Positions 37,301 through 51,533 of a stretch of 64,000 bases of DNA are shown here, in pieces. The DNA lies in assembly GCA_012932295.1 (NCBI GenBank), contig JAAONU010000017.1, forward strand, positions 1,550,001 to 1,614,000, given 5' to 3'. Position 1 is the stretch's first letter, and each line of letters begins with the position of its first letter. The notes below the pieces were generated by a model. That model saw only the letters and a program-made list of their open reading frames with translations. It had not been told where the DNA came from and did no database searches. The position numbers and the translations under genes are program-made. Source of the stretch: Cyclina sinensis (Eukaryota; Mollusca; Bivalvia; Venerida; Veneridae).

Positions 37301-39053
37301 AGGAAAAATTAACAAGGTATATTTTTTGACAAATATAAATCTCTAATGACTGAACGACGACCGTTAGTAATGAAAGGCCTGCTTGGAAATGTAATTAAAA
37401 GACATGGCAGTTTTTGTAGAAGAAAGTAAATATCTGGATAAATATTTTACAAATTCGTTTGTATATATCTTTTTTGATGCTCCAGTAACAACGAAAGCGT
37501 TAAGTCGATTCTTGTTATGGGCAATTAGCAATGCTTATGTTATCTTTCTTCAGTGAAAGCAAACTTTAAGTAAGAAATGTAAATAAACAAGATTTTTATT
37601 TGTTTTACAAGTAATACGGGTCAATGAAATGTAATCTGAGAGTTTTTTTTTCACCGCTTCAAAGATTTTTTTATACTAGTGTCTGTTCAGTTGACCACTT
37701 CATACTCATTTTTATACTCGTTATATCTATGGCTTCTAAAACTTTATTTTGAATCGTCATAAAAATCAGGTTGGCGACTTGTTAAAGAATAATAACTTCT
37801 TAAAACAATGGAGAGGGAACAAAACCGCTTCTGAGTACATCTTCTGTGAAGAAATGCTATTTGTCTTTGCAATGGTAACTCATATATATTCATACACCAT
37901 ACATTCCTTGGATCATAAAGCCTATATACATTGATTGTATGCGTGTCCATCATTATGTTCCCCCACATTTATGCTACTAATCCACCTTTAGAAGCATTTT
38001 TTTATGTGTGGAATTGTTGATATACACCTGAAAAGCATACCAATTATTTACAAAAGTCAAGGTCAATCACACAACTTGAAAAAGACCAGAAGTTATCAAC
38101 GCACAAAATAAAATTTTCGTCTCATTACTCGAGTTTCTTGTCACCGATGCTTTGAATATTCATTCTAATACTTGCGCTGCACGTGTGTGTTTCATCTGTC
38201 TAGTTAACGTTACACGTGCTTTGGTACTAGGTCGTTTACACCGATTACACGCGTAACATAATTAAGATTAACGAAAAAATACAAGTTACATTAATATTGA
38301 AAGCACAATAATTTAAGCCTAGGCTTTTAGCTTATTTTCTTAATACATTGATATAAACAGGCAAAGAGGACATATGTAGGAAGTGTCACTTTTTTGTCTT
38401 TGTTAGTACACCCGAAATAACATTTTCACCGATACAAAGAGTGTTACTATGTACAACACGAAATGTTTTCATAATTCCTTTTAATGATAAATGGAAATTC
38501 GACGTAAAACCTTTATAAAGCGGCTTACTTGTGAACGAGGGATCTTATTGCAAAGTCTTTCCTTGAGGTGCTAGAGAAAAGAACATAAAACCATTATAAA
38601 ACTAGATATAGCTCTTCCCAGATGGACATCAATTTTAAAAATGGAAAGTAAATAGTTCATGATGGGTTCAAAAGTTCAAACAGCTGAGGCACAATTCTCT
38701 CTCTACCTGAAAACAATTCATATTATTTTATTTTAGAATGTTTCGTCAAATAAATGTTGCTTCCATTTGACTGATATTATGCTTTTATCTCTTAAGATAT
38801 TTTGCAGTTTTCTTTTACACTGGCTTGCACTGAGCATTGTATTGTAACACAAAGGAAAAACGTGGAAAAGGAAGAACATAACAGGTAATGACAATTAGTG
38901 AAGTATTTTTATATCCCTGTAGTGAAATATTGTATGTGGTTAACCACAGTAAAAGTATAACCATCTTCTGTTCTCATTGCACGTATTGTGTTGAGAAAGG
39001 TCACGTGTTTCAAATTAAAATTTGCTGAAAGCAGTTTCATATACGAATTTGTA
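34311..39053. other. No gene seen
   Basis: 4.7 kb of AT-rich sequence without a recognisable exon, RNA gene or transposon. The 105-codon minus frame at 36369-36686 has no domain signature and is hydrophobic by composition. Confidence 0.45.
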
Positions 39054-39055
39054 AC

Positions 39056-39102
<47 letters not shown>
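39054..39102. repeat. CA microsatellite
   Basis: About 22 CA dinucleotides with two CG interruptions. Confidence 0.95.
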
Positions 39103-39873
39103 TGTATACTTTTGTTCACTTCTTAAAAATCCTCCCATTTGTCTGGTAGAGATTATTTATCATTTACGGCGATCATATTTAATTTAAATGTTTTTTTTCC
39201 ATAACAAGGCAATATCGAATACTTTTATACAAAGTATTTCAATGGGTAGAACAAGAAATTGAGCATTGTTTGCATTTGATCAAAAGTGATGTGATAGATA
39301 TGTTTCCTTAATGTTCCTTTCTGGTAGAAAACATATAAAGAACAATTGCCTTCTATTTCTGGAGGTATGATAGATAACAGAACTTTCCAGTGACTGAATA
39401 CTTTCCAATAGAAATCTGCAAAAACAATGGTATAAGAGAAAAAGGAATGTAACGTGATGTGATGTAAAACCATGTGACTTTTTTATGTTTAATGCTGGGC
39501 TCATTTTTTTGGTTATAAAATAACCAGCTATTGATAATAAGACAACCAGATGTTTTACAGACTGAAGTTATAATAATATCATTTAAAGTAGGCATACAAA
39601 TAAACACGTGAATGGTTTGGACACGAATTTACAATTATATGGGTTTAACGAGTCACATAATTATATTAATATTAAAGAAAGAGTTTGTCTCATTCTTTCC
39701 AGACAGAATGTTTCTTTGTTATTCACAATGAAATAAGAATACTCTTCGTAAAACGTTATTGCAAAGACAGAATAAAAATTCTTTCAAATGGTGATTACTG
39801 TCTGAGAAAAGTATTGCGTATAAGAGACAAGATTAAAGCGCCATCTGGTAATATTGCGTATGTTCGTTGTTTT

Positions 39874-40027
39874 TAACCCATTAAAGCCTGGCGTCTACAA
39901 AATTAGACAGGCAAACAGCGCAGACCGGATCAGACGCACTAAAATTTATACCAGATACCCTATTTATTTGAAAATGGACTCGTCCAACTGACAAGGATGG
40001 CATAATCCATTCGGCATAAATGGGTTA
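39874..40027. mobile_element. TAACCCAT-ended MITE
   Basis: Ends TAACCCATTAA and ATAAATGGGTTA are inverted. It contains 'gcaaacagcgcagaccggat' and 'atggactcgtccaactgaca'. An inverted relative lies at 58824-58984. No frame. Confidence 0.75.
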
Positions 40028-40159
40028 AAGAAATGAATGTCCTTGCAGTGTGTTATGGAATCACTTTATCAGTAACATAGAGAGTTTCCGTTCAAGAACA
40101 TTTCGTGAAATTCCCTATTTTTGCAATGGCATTGATTTTAAAATGCAACGGTTAATTAT

Positions 40160-40550
40160 ACAACAAGATTAAAGTTGGCAGTAGCATAAAGCAGTAACAT
40201 TAGGCAGTAAAAACTTGTTAAACGTGATGTTGGCAGCAGCAATAGCTGGCAGTAGCAGCTACTGAACTTCACGTTTTCATACTGCTATTGTCAACTACGC
40301 ATACTGCCAACTTCGTATTTTACCTACTGCTACTACAGGCTACTTCTACTGCCATGTCAGATTCACAATTTTCCTACTGCTACTGCCAACCACTGCTATT
40401 GCCAACATCACGTTTTACACACTGCTACTGTCAGCTAGTGCGACTGCTAACTTCACGTTTTATCTACTCCTACTGCCAACTTCACGTTTTATCTACTCCT
40501 ACTGCCAACTTCACGTTTTTCAACTGCCAGTTACTGCTATTGCTCAGTTC
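40160..40550. repeat. Minisatellite of unit 1 with an inverted block
   Basis: Built on 'tactgctactgccaacttca' plus 'cgttttacc' (about 42 bp with sub-units). Positions 40170-40262 read in the opposite sense ('gttggcagtagca'), then 40270-40550 in the forward sense, so the array is partly palindromic. Confidence 0.85.
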
Positions 40551-43500
40551 ATTTATATGAATATTTTTTGTTATTCGGTCAGTGTCATGTCTCGTACTGA
40601 GTTGACAGGAGTAATTGAAAAATACATACAGGCATCGGGGAGTAATCAGTAAATAAGTTGATCTCTTTTTCCTGATTTTTTGTAATAACTGTTATTTACT
40701 AAAATAATTACTTTTCTTGTTGCATTGTCTCTTTTGAAGTTTCACTATTAAATTGTTTATTCTTTCAGAAAATGTGCCTAAAAATAACACATTATTATCG
40801 CTATACATTAGCCTCCAATATGCATTAGACGTCATATAAACACTAATGGATAGTTTGTCAATCTTTTGTGAATAATGGAAGTTTCCTCTTGCACGTTATT
40901 GCCATTTGACATCATGGGAATATTCGAAGTAAGCGACGGTAAATTAATAACCATCTTACCTTTTTTTATTTTAGATAGAAATTTCCATTAAATACTTGTA
41001 TAAAATAGATTTTGCATTTCGATTTGTTCTTTCATCTATAGAAAGACGTTGTCATTTTCATTTCAGCATAAGACAAAATGAAAGATGACGCAGATAAGCT
41101 TTTATGTTATTAAATGAATGGAGTTCTAGTTCTACTTAATCAAAATTGTTTTGATAAACATTTTCTATATATGTGATGAAAAGATTACCCTCAGAATGCA
41201 CTAGAAAAAAAGGTAAATACGAAAATGTTTCGCAGACGCTTTCACTGAATCAGAAAAAATGAGGTTTCATAAACAATATCGTTTAAGCAATTGCATATCT
41301 ATAAATTAAAAAAGCTTCCCACACAAGTAAAGACTAAATTTAAGATTAAAATATATTCGCCTATATTCTTTGATACCTTGACTTCGACCTTAACTGCAGA
41401 CAGACAATTTATCTGTGTGAACTTTAATATGTATGCAATAAGCCTTCTATTCAAAATTAGAAGATTTAATTCGAAGCTTTGCGAATAGGAGTGCTACTAT
41501 AAACAGAAATAAATTGTATGCTTAACATGTTAGTATAAGCTATTTACAGTAGATAAAAACATATTCTTTAAACGAGTCATATAAAATGTGTATGGAGTTA
41601 ACTATATCCCATTGTATGGACTCGACTGCATCTGTCACTTTGTATGGGCCTGACTCTGTCACTTTGTATGGAGTTAACTATATTACGTTGTATGGACTCG
41701 CCTGTATCACTTGGTATGAACTGGATGCTATCATTTTGTATGGATTTTTGCTGGGAAAGAACAAAGTTTTAACATTACTAGTAACACATATTGTATGTCG
41801 TGCATTTTCTAACGTAAAAAGACGCAGGTGCCTCAGTTCACGTCAAAGTGCAAATAGTGAAAATAATAATACCGTCGGTAGAAGTCAGCTTAAACTGAAA
41901 TCAGCGCAAAATATAATAGTCGCGTGTGTTAAGTGCATAAACGGATTTAATTTAATTTTATTTTGAATCTTATAAAGATAAAGAAAAAAATCTCTCGACT
42001 GACTGCGGCTGCATCTACAAATATTCACAAGACAGTGAGCCTTCGCCTCCAACAAATGTCTCTTTATGAATTCTTTTTTTAAGATAAAAAAAATCGAATG
42101 AAATAATAACTTTGTCTGAGAGAAGTAATTTTATCTAGGAACATTAAAACGAACGCTATCCCTATGGCACAAAGGAACCTTACTTCCAACATAAGGCATT
42201 GATCGGTCTTAATACGCTGATTCTGTAGAAATAAAGGGAAATGTCATAAAAAGGGCTAAATTGGGTTTCATGGGTGTTTAATGTGCTTTATCGTTCGTAA
42301 CATAGGCTTCAAGAAATTCTTTAAAGAATAGTCATATTTGGGTATTGCATTTTCCTTCTTACGTCGATTATTTAGTTTCTATAAAGTTATGAGTGGTTAT
42401 TGCTACAGAGACAGTTTTAAGAAATATTTGTCTTATATTCTGACGATTTGTTGCCACGGTAGTTCTCATAATTGCAAAGATTTTGAAGAAACGTCAACGC
42501 TAACACATGTCTCGTCGAAAGGTAACACTGACTTTTTGCAGTTATTTCCTTATTTAAACATTTAATTTTTAAGATTAGTTTTAGTCCAGAATTTTTTTAT
42601 AGTACTCACGATGATAAATAATTACCGCAGCATAATAATATACAGTGAAAATCTGCGATGAACTTAAAGCCTAAAATAGTAACCATTAATTCATTTTGCG
42701 ACTGAAAATGACAAAATGAATGTGAAGTATTCTAAACATTGTGAAAGTAATTAACATTTGTACCTTTTATGTTCCGTGGCTTTATACAGAAACTATTGTG
42801 TCTTCTTTCGAAAAATCTAAATGTTAAAGACATTTATCCAGGTCAAAACAGAAATCACGTTGAAGACATCGTGGATTTTATGAAGATTAAAAACAAAGTT
42901 CGTGTATATGGCTTATATGAAAGTACTGCGTTCTTTTACAGCCATTTCAAAACCTTTACAATATCAGGAAATCAATTCACCCCAGCTGTCCGAAAGCTTC
43001 CATTATTCATTACTGGCTCGCTTTTATTGACATTTTTTCAGAAACAGAAGTTTTGTCTGACTGAAATGTCAGAAGCCTGTTTAACTTTGCTCGAGGAACA
43101 CAATGAAGCCTCGTAATAAGAAACTTTTCGTCATTTCTAACGCTTTTAAAATCTCGTATGTGTCAAACGATATGGAATACCATTTTACGCTGTATGATCA
43201 TAGATAAAACATTTTCCGCATTTCTCTGCACGTTTTACAATGCTACGTAAGTATTGCTTTTTTTACTTCATTTTATCATCTCCTGTCACAGAAATAAAGA
43301 AAAAAGACTGAATTCTGAAAGTTTTTGACAAACTGTTTTAATTCTTATTGTAAACGACAAGCGTACTATTAATATAATTATATTATCACTTCAAAGCATA
43401 CATGTAAAATAGATAATTATTCTTACAGGCTTTAATTTTTTTTTTAACTGAAATAAGAATCTGCCACATTGCTTTCTTGTATTTATGTCATTTCAGATTA

Positions 43501-45799
43501 TTTCGGTTATATTTCAATGTTAAAACAAACATTTTCTTCATTAAAATGTCTTACAGATTACACCGTGTAAAAGACAGTATATATTTAAAAAAAGAGTTTT
43601 GCCTTAGAAGTTTTCTTGATACATCGGAGTATATATTGTCTGTCAAAAAAGACGTTATTACTGAAGTGTTATCATCCGTATGAATAAGAGAGTAAAAACA
43701 TCAAAATTCCCCGTGGGTATTCCTTGACAAGACAATTTCTGAATACAATATTGTCCGTGTCTGAATCAGCACAGCATAATATCCTGCGAAAACATCAACG
43801 CAGACGCCATCCCTGTGGTATACAGGATGTATTACATCGAACGTAGGAAGACGTTTGTCTCGGCAACAGATTAGCTAAAATCTTGTTAGCAATGTAAGGA
43901 CAAACTTACTATAGATGTATATAAACTGAGTGCGCGATTTCTCTTAGCTCGTGGCAAAAATACAGCTTTTAAACTCTTTTTTTATATAGAAAGGACTAAT
44001 ATACTTTTAGCGCTGTGTTTGATGTCTATAATTTCATGTATAAAAACGCCCTTAAATAAGGTAATGTGAAACAAACAGAAGATTTTTCTTCTCTGGAGAG
44101 AGTGCAGAAAGTTGTTATATATGTTCACTATTATAAGCACTTGGGTAATTTAATATTCAGTTTACAACCGTGCAACCTAGAGGCTGTTGAACAATTGACG
44201 AATTTACGAAATCATGTGAGTTTTATTTCAAGCTATGTTATATGTAATGTCGAAGTAATTTTACGATGTAATCATATTTCATTATTTAAAATGGTAACCT
44301 TTTATTTAAACAATGAGTTTACATCAGTCGAGACGGTGTAGCAAATAGCTTGTGACCTGGACTAATAATATGTGGCTACTGGCCATGGTTAATTAAAAGT
44401 TAAATATCTGATTTTAGTTTCATCTAAACATTGATATGTTTTTAAACTTAAAATCAAATTCTAGACTAATGACGACATACTAACAATTTTTTAAGGAAGT
44501 TTTACCTCAATTGTAAAGTTTTTAACACGAACAACACGTTCTGTTGTTAACAATAACACTGGGTATCAAAACATACAAACACTTTCATTTTCTGTCACTT
44601 TAAGAATGGATCTTCTTTTAACCAAGTTGTTAAAACCGATTGCAAAGACACTGTGAATCATTTTAATAACCGATTTTTATGCTTACCGCGTTTTAGAAGT
44701 GATGAAATCCAGTCCTAGGTAATCACCGGAAAAATAGGATTCGAGATTGGCATAATGTATTCTAATCATTTCTGGTCGGTTTTTTTTATAATTATCTCAG
44801 AATGTTTTCGTCTGATATTCTATCTGTAAAAGTTAAAGAGTAGTTTACATAAAGAGCAACGGATCTCTTGTAGGAAAACAGACATTGCTTTGGAAAACAT
44901 GTAACTATCAGTACAATAGGTTTGTCAACGATATAAAGGCCACACGATACCGTAAAAAGATCTTATAATGTCTAGATTACAATAAAAACGATAATTTGCC
45001 TTTTGTAAATTGAGTTTGGTGACAAAATTAGTTTTCTCGACTGTTTTCATATAAACTTATGTTATGTTGTGAGAAGTGTTTCAGAATGTGTTTATGATGA
45101 AACTTGTCAATCCTTAATTGGTATTTTTTTACTGTTTTGTTTTACCACATATTATTATTATATATCTGTACAATTTCTCGTGTGCTTGCTCCAATCTGCT
45201 TATTGTCTCTAGACTTATCCGGTGAAAAAAACAAACAAACAAACAACCTGTACACAATTGGCAGACAATACGTGATCTCACCGGATATTTTGGAGCTTTC
45301 AATCTGCAATCTTTATTATCTTCTGATAACAACAACAAGGAAGTCTTGTTATGTTTAATGAGTTTCTAAGAGCAAAGAGAGAACAAGCCTTTTCCACAGT
45401 TTTCCAAGACAATAAATAATGTTGCTACATCGGACACAAAGATGTGAATATTCAACTTTTCCCACTAGATTAAAGCATTTTCTATCAAAATCATCCTTGC
45501 TTTCAAACGTTTCAGATTTGGTCAGTCTGGATCTATTGTTCTTTATATCCTTGTATTTTTGGATGATTAAAATTTAGTTTGCTATTTCCATATAACTCAA
45601 GAGACATTTTTATAAAATTTATTAATGTCTGCATTAGTACACATTTACTTAACATATTTTTTTTCTCAAAGTCAATCCCCTTCATGCAAGTAATCAATGT
45701 ATTGTTTTCATATACGAAGTTATTTCGAAAGCAGTTTAGAAGTTCTTAGATTTCCGGCTAGATGATTGATGTCCTTACAACTTTCATACTTTTTACCTG

Positions 45800-46128
45800 A
45801 CCTGAGCAAATGCTCAGGTTGAGCTATTGTGATCACCCTATGTCCGGCGTCCGGCGTCAGTCGTCAATATTTTAATTCAAATGACATCTCCTCCTAAACC
45901 AGAAGGCTATTTTAACCAACATTTATAGAAATGTTCCTTATTTTGCCCTTTTCTAAAAGCTGTTATCTCGAAATTGCCTCTGCTCCATAGGTTTTATTTG
46001 TATAAAATATGATATCTTTGAAAATCTTCTATTAGAAAATGAAAAGTTGCATCTATGTTTGCTCAACAGCAGACCCTCAACCAAAGTACTCAGGTGAGCG
46101 ATCCAGGGCCATCATGGCCCTCTTGTTC
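45800..46128 (+). mobile_element. 'ggccatcatggccctcttgtt' element in unit 1
   Basis: Opens with the hairpin CCTGAGCAAATGCTCAGG, then 'tgtccggcgtccggcgtc', and closes with 'caggtgagcgatccagggcc' and 'atcatggccctcttgtt'. A very common bivalve non-coding repeat by my recollection. It is present at the same place in unit 2, so it predates the duplication. Confidence 0.75.
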
Positions 46129-46799
46129 TCTGGCTACCCAGTACAACTGGACAACTGGACATACAAAACGGCATAGGACCATCACAATGATTATTTCTCT
46201 GAAAGAAATGTCTAATAATAATCTATAAAAGAAATTATATATCTGAATAAAATGGTCTTCACTTTTAAGAATGATTTCATGATTACAAACTGGTTTTAGC
46301 ATCTCCCAGTCAGTTATTTTTGTTCAAACTCACTTGTGTTTAGCATCATTTTACGTCATCTATGTATTTTATTCGCCTTTCAGGGCCTATATAAAATAAG
46401 ATAATATTCTTTTGTGAAACAGGCTTAAGTACCAAAGCCAAATACCACGCACAGACTTATTTGCTTTAGCAAAAGGGTTCCAATAAACCAAGTTACTTCC
46501 ATTGTCATACAGCCTTACAAACAACTCATTAACTTGTATTATCATTTGCTTTATGCCTTTCCCGCCCCCGGATAAATGAATGCAAATCAGGATAAGTTGC
46601 TATACTTTTTTGCTGACGTTTAAGTTTCTATTTACGAATAATGCAAGAAATTTGAGAGTATGCGTTGGCTGTTGAGTTAGGTTAGAAAAGGCATTATTTA
46701 TATAACAGATATAACTGCATTTAGTAGAGTTTCCGTTCAAGAACATTTCGTGAAATTCCCTATTTTTGCAATGGCTTTAATTTTAAAAATGCAACGGTT

Positions 46800-47490
46800 A
46801 ACGTTTTACCTACTGCTGCTACCAGCTACTGCTACTGTCAACTTCACATTAACCTACTGCTACTACCACCTACTGCTACTGTCAACTTCACATTTAACCT
46901 ACTGCAACTACCAGCTATTGCTACTGCCAACTTCGAGTTTTACCTACTGCTACTACCACCTACTGCTATTGCCAACTTCACATTTAACCTACTGCTATCT
47001 ACTGCTACTGCCAACTTCACGTTTTACCTACTGCTACTACAAGCTACTGCTAGTGCCATATTTACGTTTTACCTGCCGCTACTGCTATCTTGTGCTATTG
47101 CCACATTCACAATTTTCCTACTGCTACTGCCAACTAATGCTATTGCCAGCTATCACGTTTTACCTTCTGCTACTACCAACTACTGCTATTGCCAACTTCA
47201 CGTTTTACCTTCTGATACTGCCTACTACTGCTAGTGCAAACTTTACGTTTTACCTGCTGCTACAGCTATTTAATATTATTGTCAGATTCACAATTTTCCT
47301 ACTGCTACTGCCAACTACTGCTATTGCCAACTTCACGTTTTACCTTCTGCTACTGCCAATCACTGCTATTGCCAACATCACGTTTTACCTACTGCTACTG
47401 TCAGCTAGTGCGACTGCTAACTTCACGTTTTACCTGCTCCTACTGCCAACTTCACGTTTATCAACTGCCAGTTACTGCTATAGCTCAGTT
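46800..47490. repeat. Expanded minisatellite of unit 2
   Basis: The same unit as in unit 1, all forward, about 690 bp. Because the period is close to a multiple of three it leaves a 248-codon frame (46750-47496) of repeated YLLLLPT-like peptides. The frame has no homology that I recognise and its equivalent in unit 1 is broken, so I treat it as repeat and not as a gene. Confidence 0.88.
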
Positions 47491-50400
47491 CCTTAATATA
47501 AATATTTTTTGTTATTCGGTCAGTGTCTTGTCTCGTACTGAGTTGACAGGAGTAATTGAAAAATACATACAGGCATCGGGGAGTAATCAGTAAATAAGTT
47601 GATCCCTTTTTCCTGATTTTTTGTAATAATTGTTATTTACTAAAATAATTACTTTTCTTGTTGCATTGTCTCTTTTGAAGTTTCACTATTAAATTGTTTA
47701 TTCTTTCAGAAAATGTGCCTAAAAATAACACATTATTATCGCTATACATTAGCCTCCAATATGCATTAGACGTCATATAAACACTAATGGATATTTTGTC
47801 GATCTTTTGTGAATAATGGAAGTTTCCTCTTGCACGTTATTGCCATTTGACATCATGGGAATATTCAAAGTAAGCGACGGTAAATTAATAACCATCTTAC
47901 CTTTTTTATTTTAGATAGAAATTTCCATTAAATACTTGTATAAAATAGATTTTGCATTTCGATTTGTTCTTTCATCTATAGAAAGACGTTGTCATTTTCA
48001 TTTCAGCATAAGACAAAATGAAAGATGACGCAGATAAGCTTTTATGTTATTAAATGAATGGAGTTCTAGTTCTACTTAATCAAAATTGTTTTGATAAACA
48101 TTTTCTATATATGTGATGAAAAGATTACCCTCAGAATGCACTAGAAAAAAAGGTAAATACGAAAATGTTTCGCAGACGCTTTCACTGAATCAGAAAAAAT
48201 GAGGTTTCATAAACAATATCGTTTAAGCAATTGCATATCTATAAATTAAAAAAGCTTCCCACACAAGTAAAGACTAAATTTAAGATTAAAATATATTCGC
48301 CTATATTCTTTGATACCTTGACTTCGACCTTAACTGCAGACAGACAATTTATCTGTGTGAACTTTAATATGTATGCAATAAGCCTTCTATTCAAAATGAG
48401 AAGATTTAATTCGAAGCTTTGCGAATAGGAGTGCTACTATAAACAGAAATAAATTGTATGCTTAACATGTTAGTATAAGCTATTTACAGTAGATACAAAC
48501 ATATTTTTTAAACGAGTCATATAAAATGTGTATGGAGTTAACTATATCCCATTGTATGGACTCGACTGCATCTGTCACTTTGTATGGGCCTGACTCTGTC
48601 ACTTTGTATGGAGTTAACTATATTACGTTGTATGGACTCGCCTGTATCACTTGGTATGAACTGGATGCTATCATTTTGTATGGACTTTTGCTGGGAAAGA
48701 ACAAAGTTTTAACATTACTAGTAACACATATTGTATGTCGTGCATTTTCTAACGTAAAAAGACGCAGGTGCCTCAGTTCACGTCAAAGTGCAAATAGTGA
48801 AAATAATAATACCGTCGGTAGAAGTCAGGTTAAACTGAAATCGGCGCAAAATATAATAGTCGCGTGTGTTAAGTGCATAAACGGATTTAATTTAATTTTA
48901 TTTTGAATCTTATAAAGATAAAGAAAAAAATCTCTCGACTGACTGCGGCTGCATCTACAAATATTCACAAGACAGTGAGCCTTCGCCTTCAACAAATGTC
49001 TCTTTATGAATTCTTTTTTTAAGATAAAAAAAAACCGAATGAAATAATAACTTTGTCTGAGAGAAGTAATTTTATCTAGGAACATTAAAACGAAAGCTAT
49101 CCCTACGGCACAAAGGAACCTTACTTCCGACATAAGGCATTGATCGGTCTTAATACGCTGATTCTGTAGAAATAAAGGGAAATGTCATAAAAAGGGCTAA
49201 ATTGGGTTTCATGGGTGTTTAATGTGCTTTATCGTTCGTAACATAGGCTTCAAGAAATTCTTTAAAGAATAGTCATATTTGGGTATTGCATTTTCCTTCT
49301 TACGTCGATTATTTAGTTTCTATAAAGTTATGAGTGGTTATTCTACAGAGACAGTTTTAAGAAATATTTGTCTTATATTCTGACGATTTGTTGCCACGAT
49401 AGTTCTCATAATTGCAAAGATTTTGAAGAAACGTCAACGCTAACACATGTCTCGTCGAAAGGTAACACTGATTTTGCAGTTATTTCCTTATTTAAACATT
49501 TAATTTTTAAGATTAGTTTTAGTCCAGATTTTTTTATAGTACTCACGATGATAAATAATTACCGCAGCATAATAATATACAGTGAAAATCTGCGATGAGC
49601 TTAAAGCCAAAAATAGTAACCATTAATTCATTTTGCGACTGAAAATGACAATGTGAAGTATTCTAAACATTGTGAAAGTAATTAACATTTGTACCTTTTA
49701 TGTTCCGTGGCTTTATACAGAAACTATTGTGTCTTCTTTCGAAAAATCTAAATGTTAAAGACATTTATCCAGGTCAAAACAGAAATCACGTTGAAGACAT
49801 CGTGGATTTTATGAAGATTAAAAACAAAGTTCGTGTATATGGCGTGTATGAAGGTACTGCGTTCTTTTACAGCCATTTCAAAACCTTAACAATGTCAGGA
49901 AATCAATTCACCCCCAGCTGTCCGAAAGCTTCCATTATTCATTACTGGCTCGCTTTTATTGACATTTTTTTCAGAAACAGAAGTTTTGTTTGACTGAAAT
50001 GTCAGAAGCATGTTTAACTTTGCTCGAGGAACACAATGAAGGCTCGTAATAAGACACTTTTCGTCACTTCTAACGCTTTTAAAATCTCGTATGTGCTAAA
50101 CGATATGGAATACCATTTTACGCGATAAAACATTTTCCGAATTTCTCTGCACGTTTTACAATGCTACGTAAGTACTGCTTTTTATTACTTCATTTTATCA
50201 TCTCCTGTCACAGAAATTAAGAAAAAGACGGAATTCTGAAAGTTTTTGACAAACTGATTTAATTCTTATTGCAAACGACAAGCGTGCTAAGTCCTATTAA
50301 TATAATTATATTCTCACTTCAAAGCATACATGTAAAATAGATAATTATTCTTACAGGCTTAAATATTTTGCCTTTTAACTGAAATACGAATCTGCCACAT

Positions 50401-51533
50401 TGCTTTTATGTATTTCTGTCATTTCAGATTATTTCGGTTATATTTCAATGTTAAAACAAACATTTTCTTTATTAAAATGTCTTACAGATTACACCGTGTA
50501 AAAGACAGTATATATTTAAAAAAAGAGTTTTGCCTTAGAAGTTTTCTTGATACATCGGAGTATATATTGTCTGTCAAAAAAGACGTTATTACTGAAGTGT
50601 TATCATCCGTATGAATAAGAGAGTAAAACATCAAAATTCCCCGTGGGTATTCCTTGACAAGACAATTTCTGAATACAATATTGTCCGTGTCTGAATCAGC
50701 ACAGCATAATATCCTGCGAAAACATCAACGCAGACGCCATCCCTGTGGTATACAGGATGTATTACATCGAACGTAGGAAAACGTTTGTCTCGGCAACAGA
50801 TCAGCTAGATCTTGTTAGCAATGTAATCACAAACTTACTATAGATCTGTAACAATGGACAGTAGTCACATACTATTAGTCAAGTTCACAAGCATATATAA
50901 AATGTGAGTGCGCGATTTCTCTTAGCTCGTGGCAAAAACACAGTTTTAAAACTTTCTTTTTTAATAGAAAGGTCTAATATACTTTCAGCGCTGTCTTTGA
51001 TGTATATAATATCATGTGTAAGAAAACGCCCTTGAATAAAGTATTGTGAAACAAACAGAAGATTTCTCTTCTCTGGAGACAGTGCGGAAACTTCATATAT
51101 ATGTTCACTATTATAAGCAACTGCGTAATTTAATTTTCAGTTTACAACCGTGCAACCTAGAGGTTGTTGAACAATTGACGAATTTACGAAATCATGTGAA
51201 CTTTATTTTAAGCGATGTTATATGTAATGTCGAAGTAATTTTACGATGTAATCACATTTCATTATTTAAAATGGTGACCTTTTATTTAAACAAAGAGTTT
51301 ACATCAGTCGAGACGGTGTAGCAAATAGCTTGTGACCTGGACTAATGGTATGTGGCGACTGTCCATGGTTAATTAAAAGTTAAATATCTGATGTCAGTTT
51401 AATCTAAACATTGATATGTTTTTAAACTTAAAATCAAATTCATATAGACAAATGACGACATACTAACAATTTTTAAGGAACTTTTACCTCAGTTGTAAAA
51501 TTTTAACACGAACATGTTCAATTGTTAACAATA

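Larger units (their letters stand above)
40082..46726 (+). repeat. Segmental tandem duplication, unit 1
   Basis: Collinear with 46727-54235 in direct orientation. Both units open with 'gagtttccgttcaagaacat' and close with 'aactgcatttagta'. The offset is 6646 bp at the left, 6940 after the minisatellite, 6931 mid-unit and 6980 at 44 kb, so indels can be located. Identity looks highest from about 40.6 to 43.7 kb and lower towards the right. Matching small frames occur in both (for example 41586/48526, 43477/50408, 44066/51046). Where they differ, replacement changes are as common as silent ones and one frame is shifted, so I do not call them genes. Confidence 0.93.

Noticed and set aside
41586..41966. 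126-codon frame conserved in 48526-48906
   Set aside because: The first half is a short tandem repeat ('tgtatgga..'). Of the few differences between units most change residues, so conservation reflects recent duplication only.
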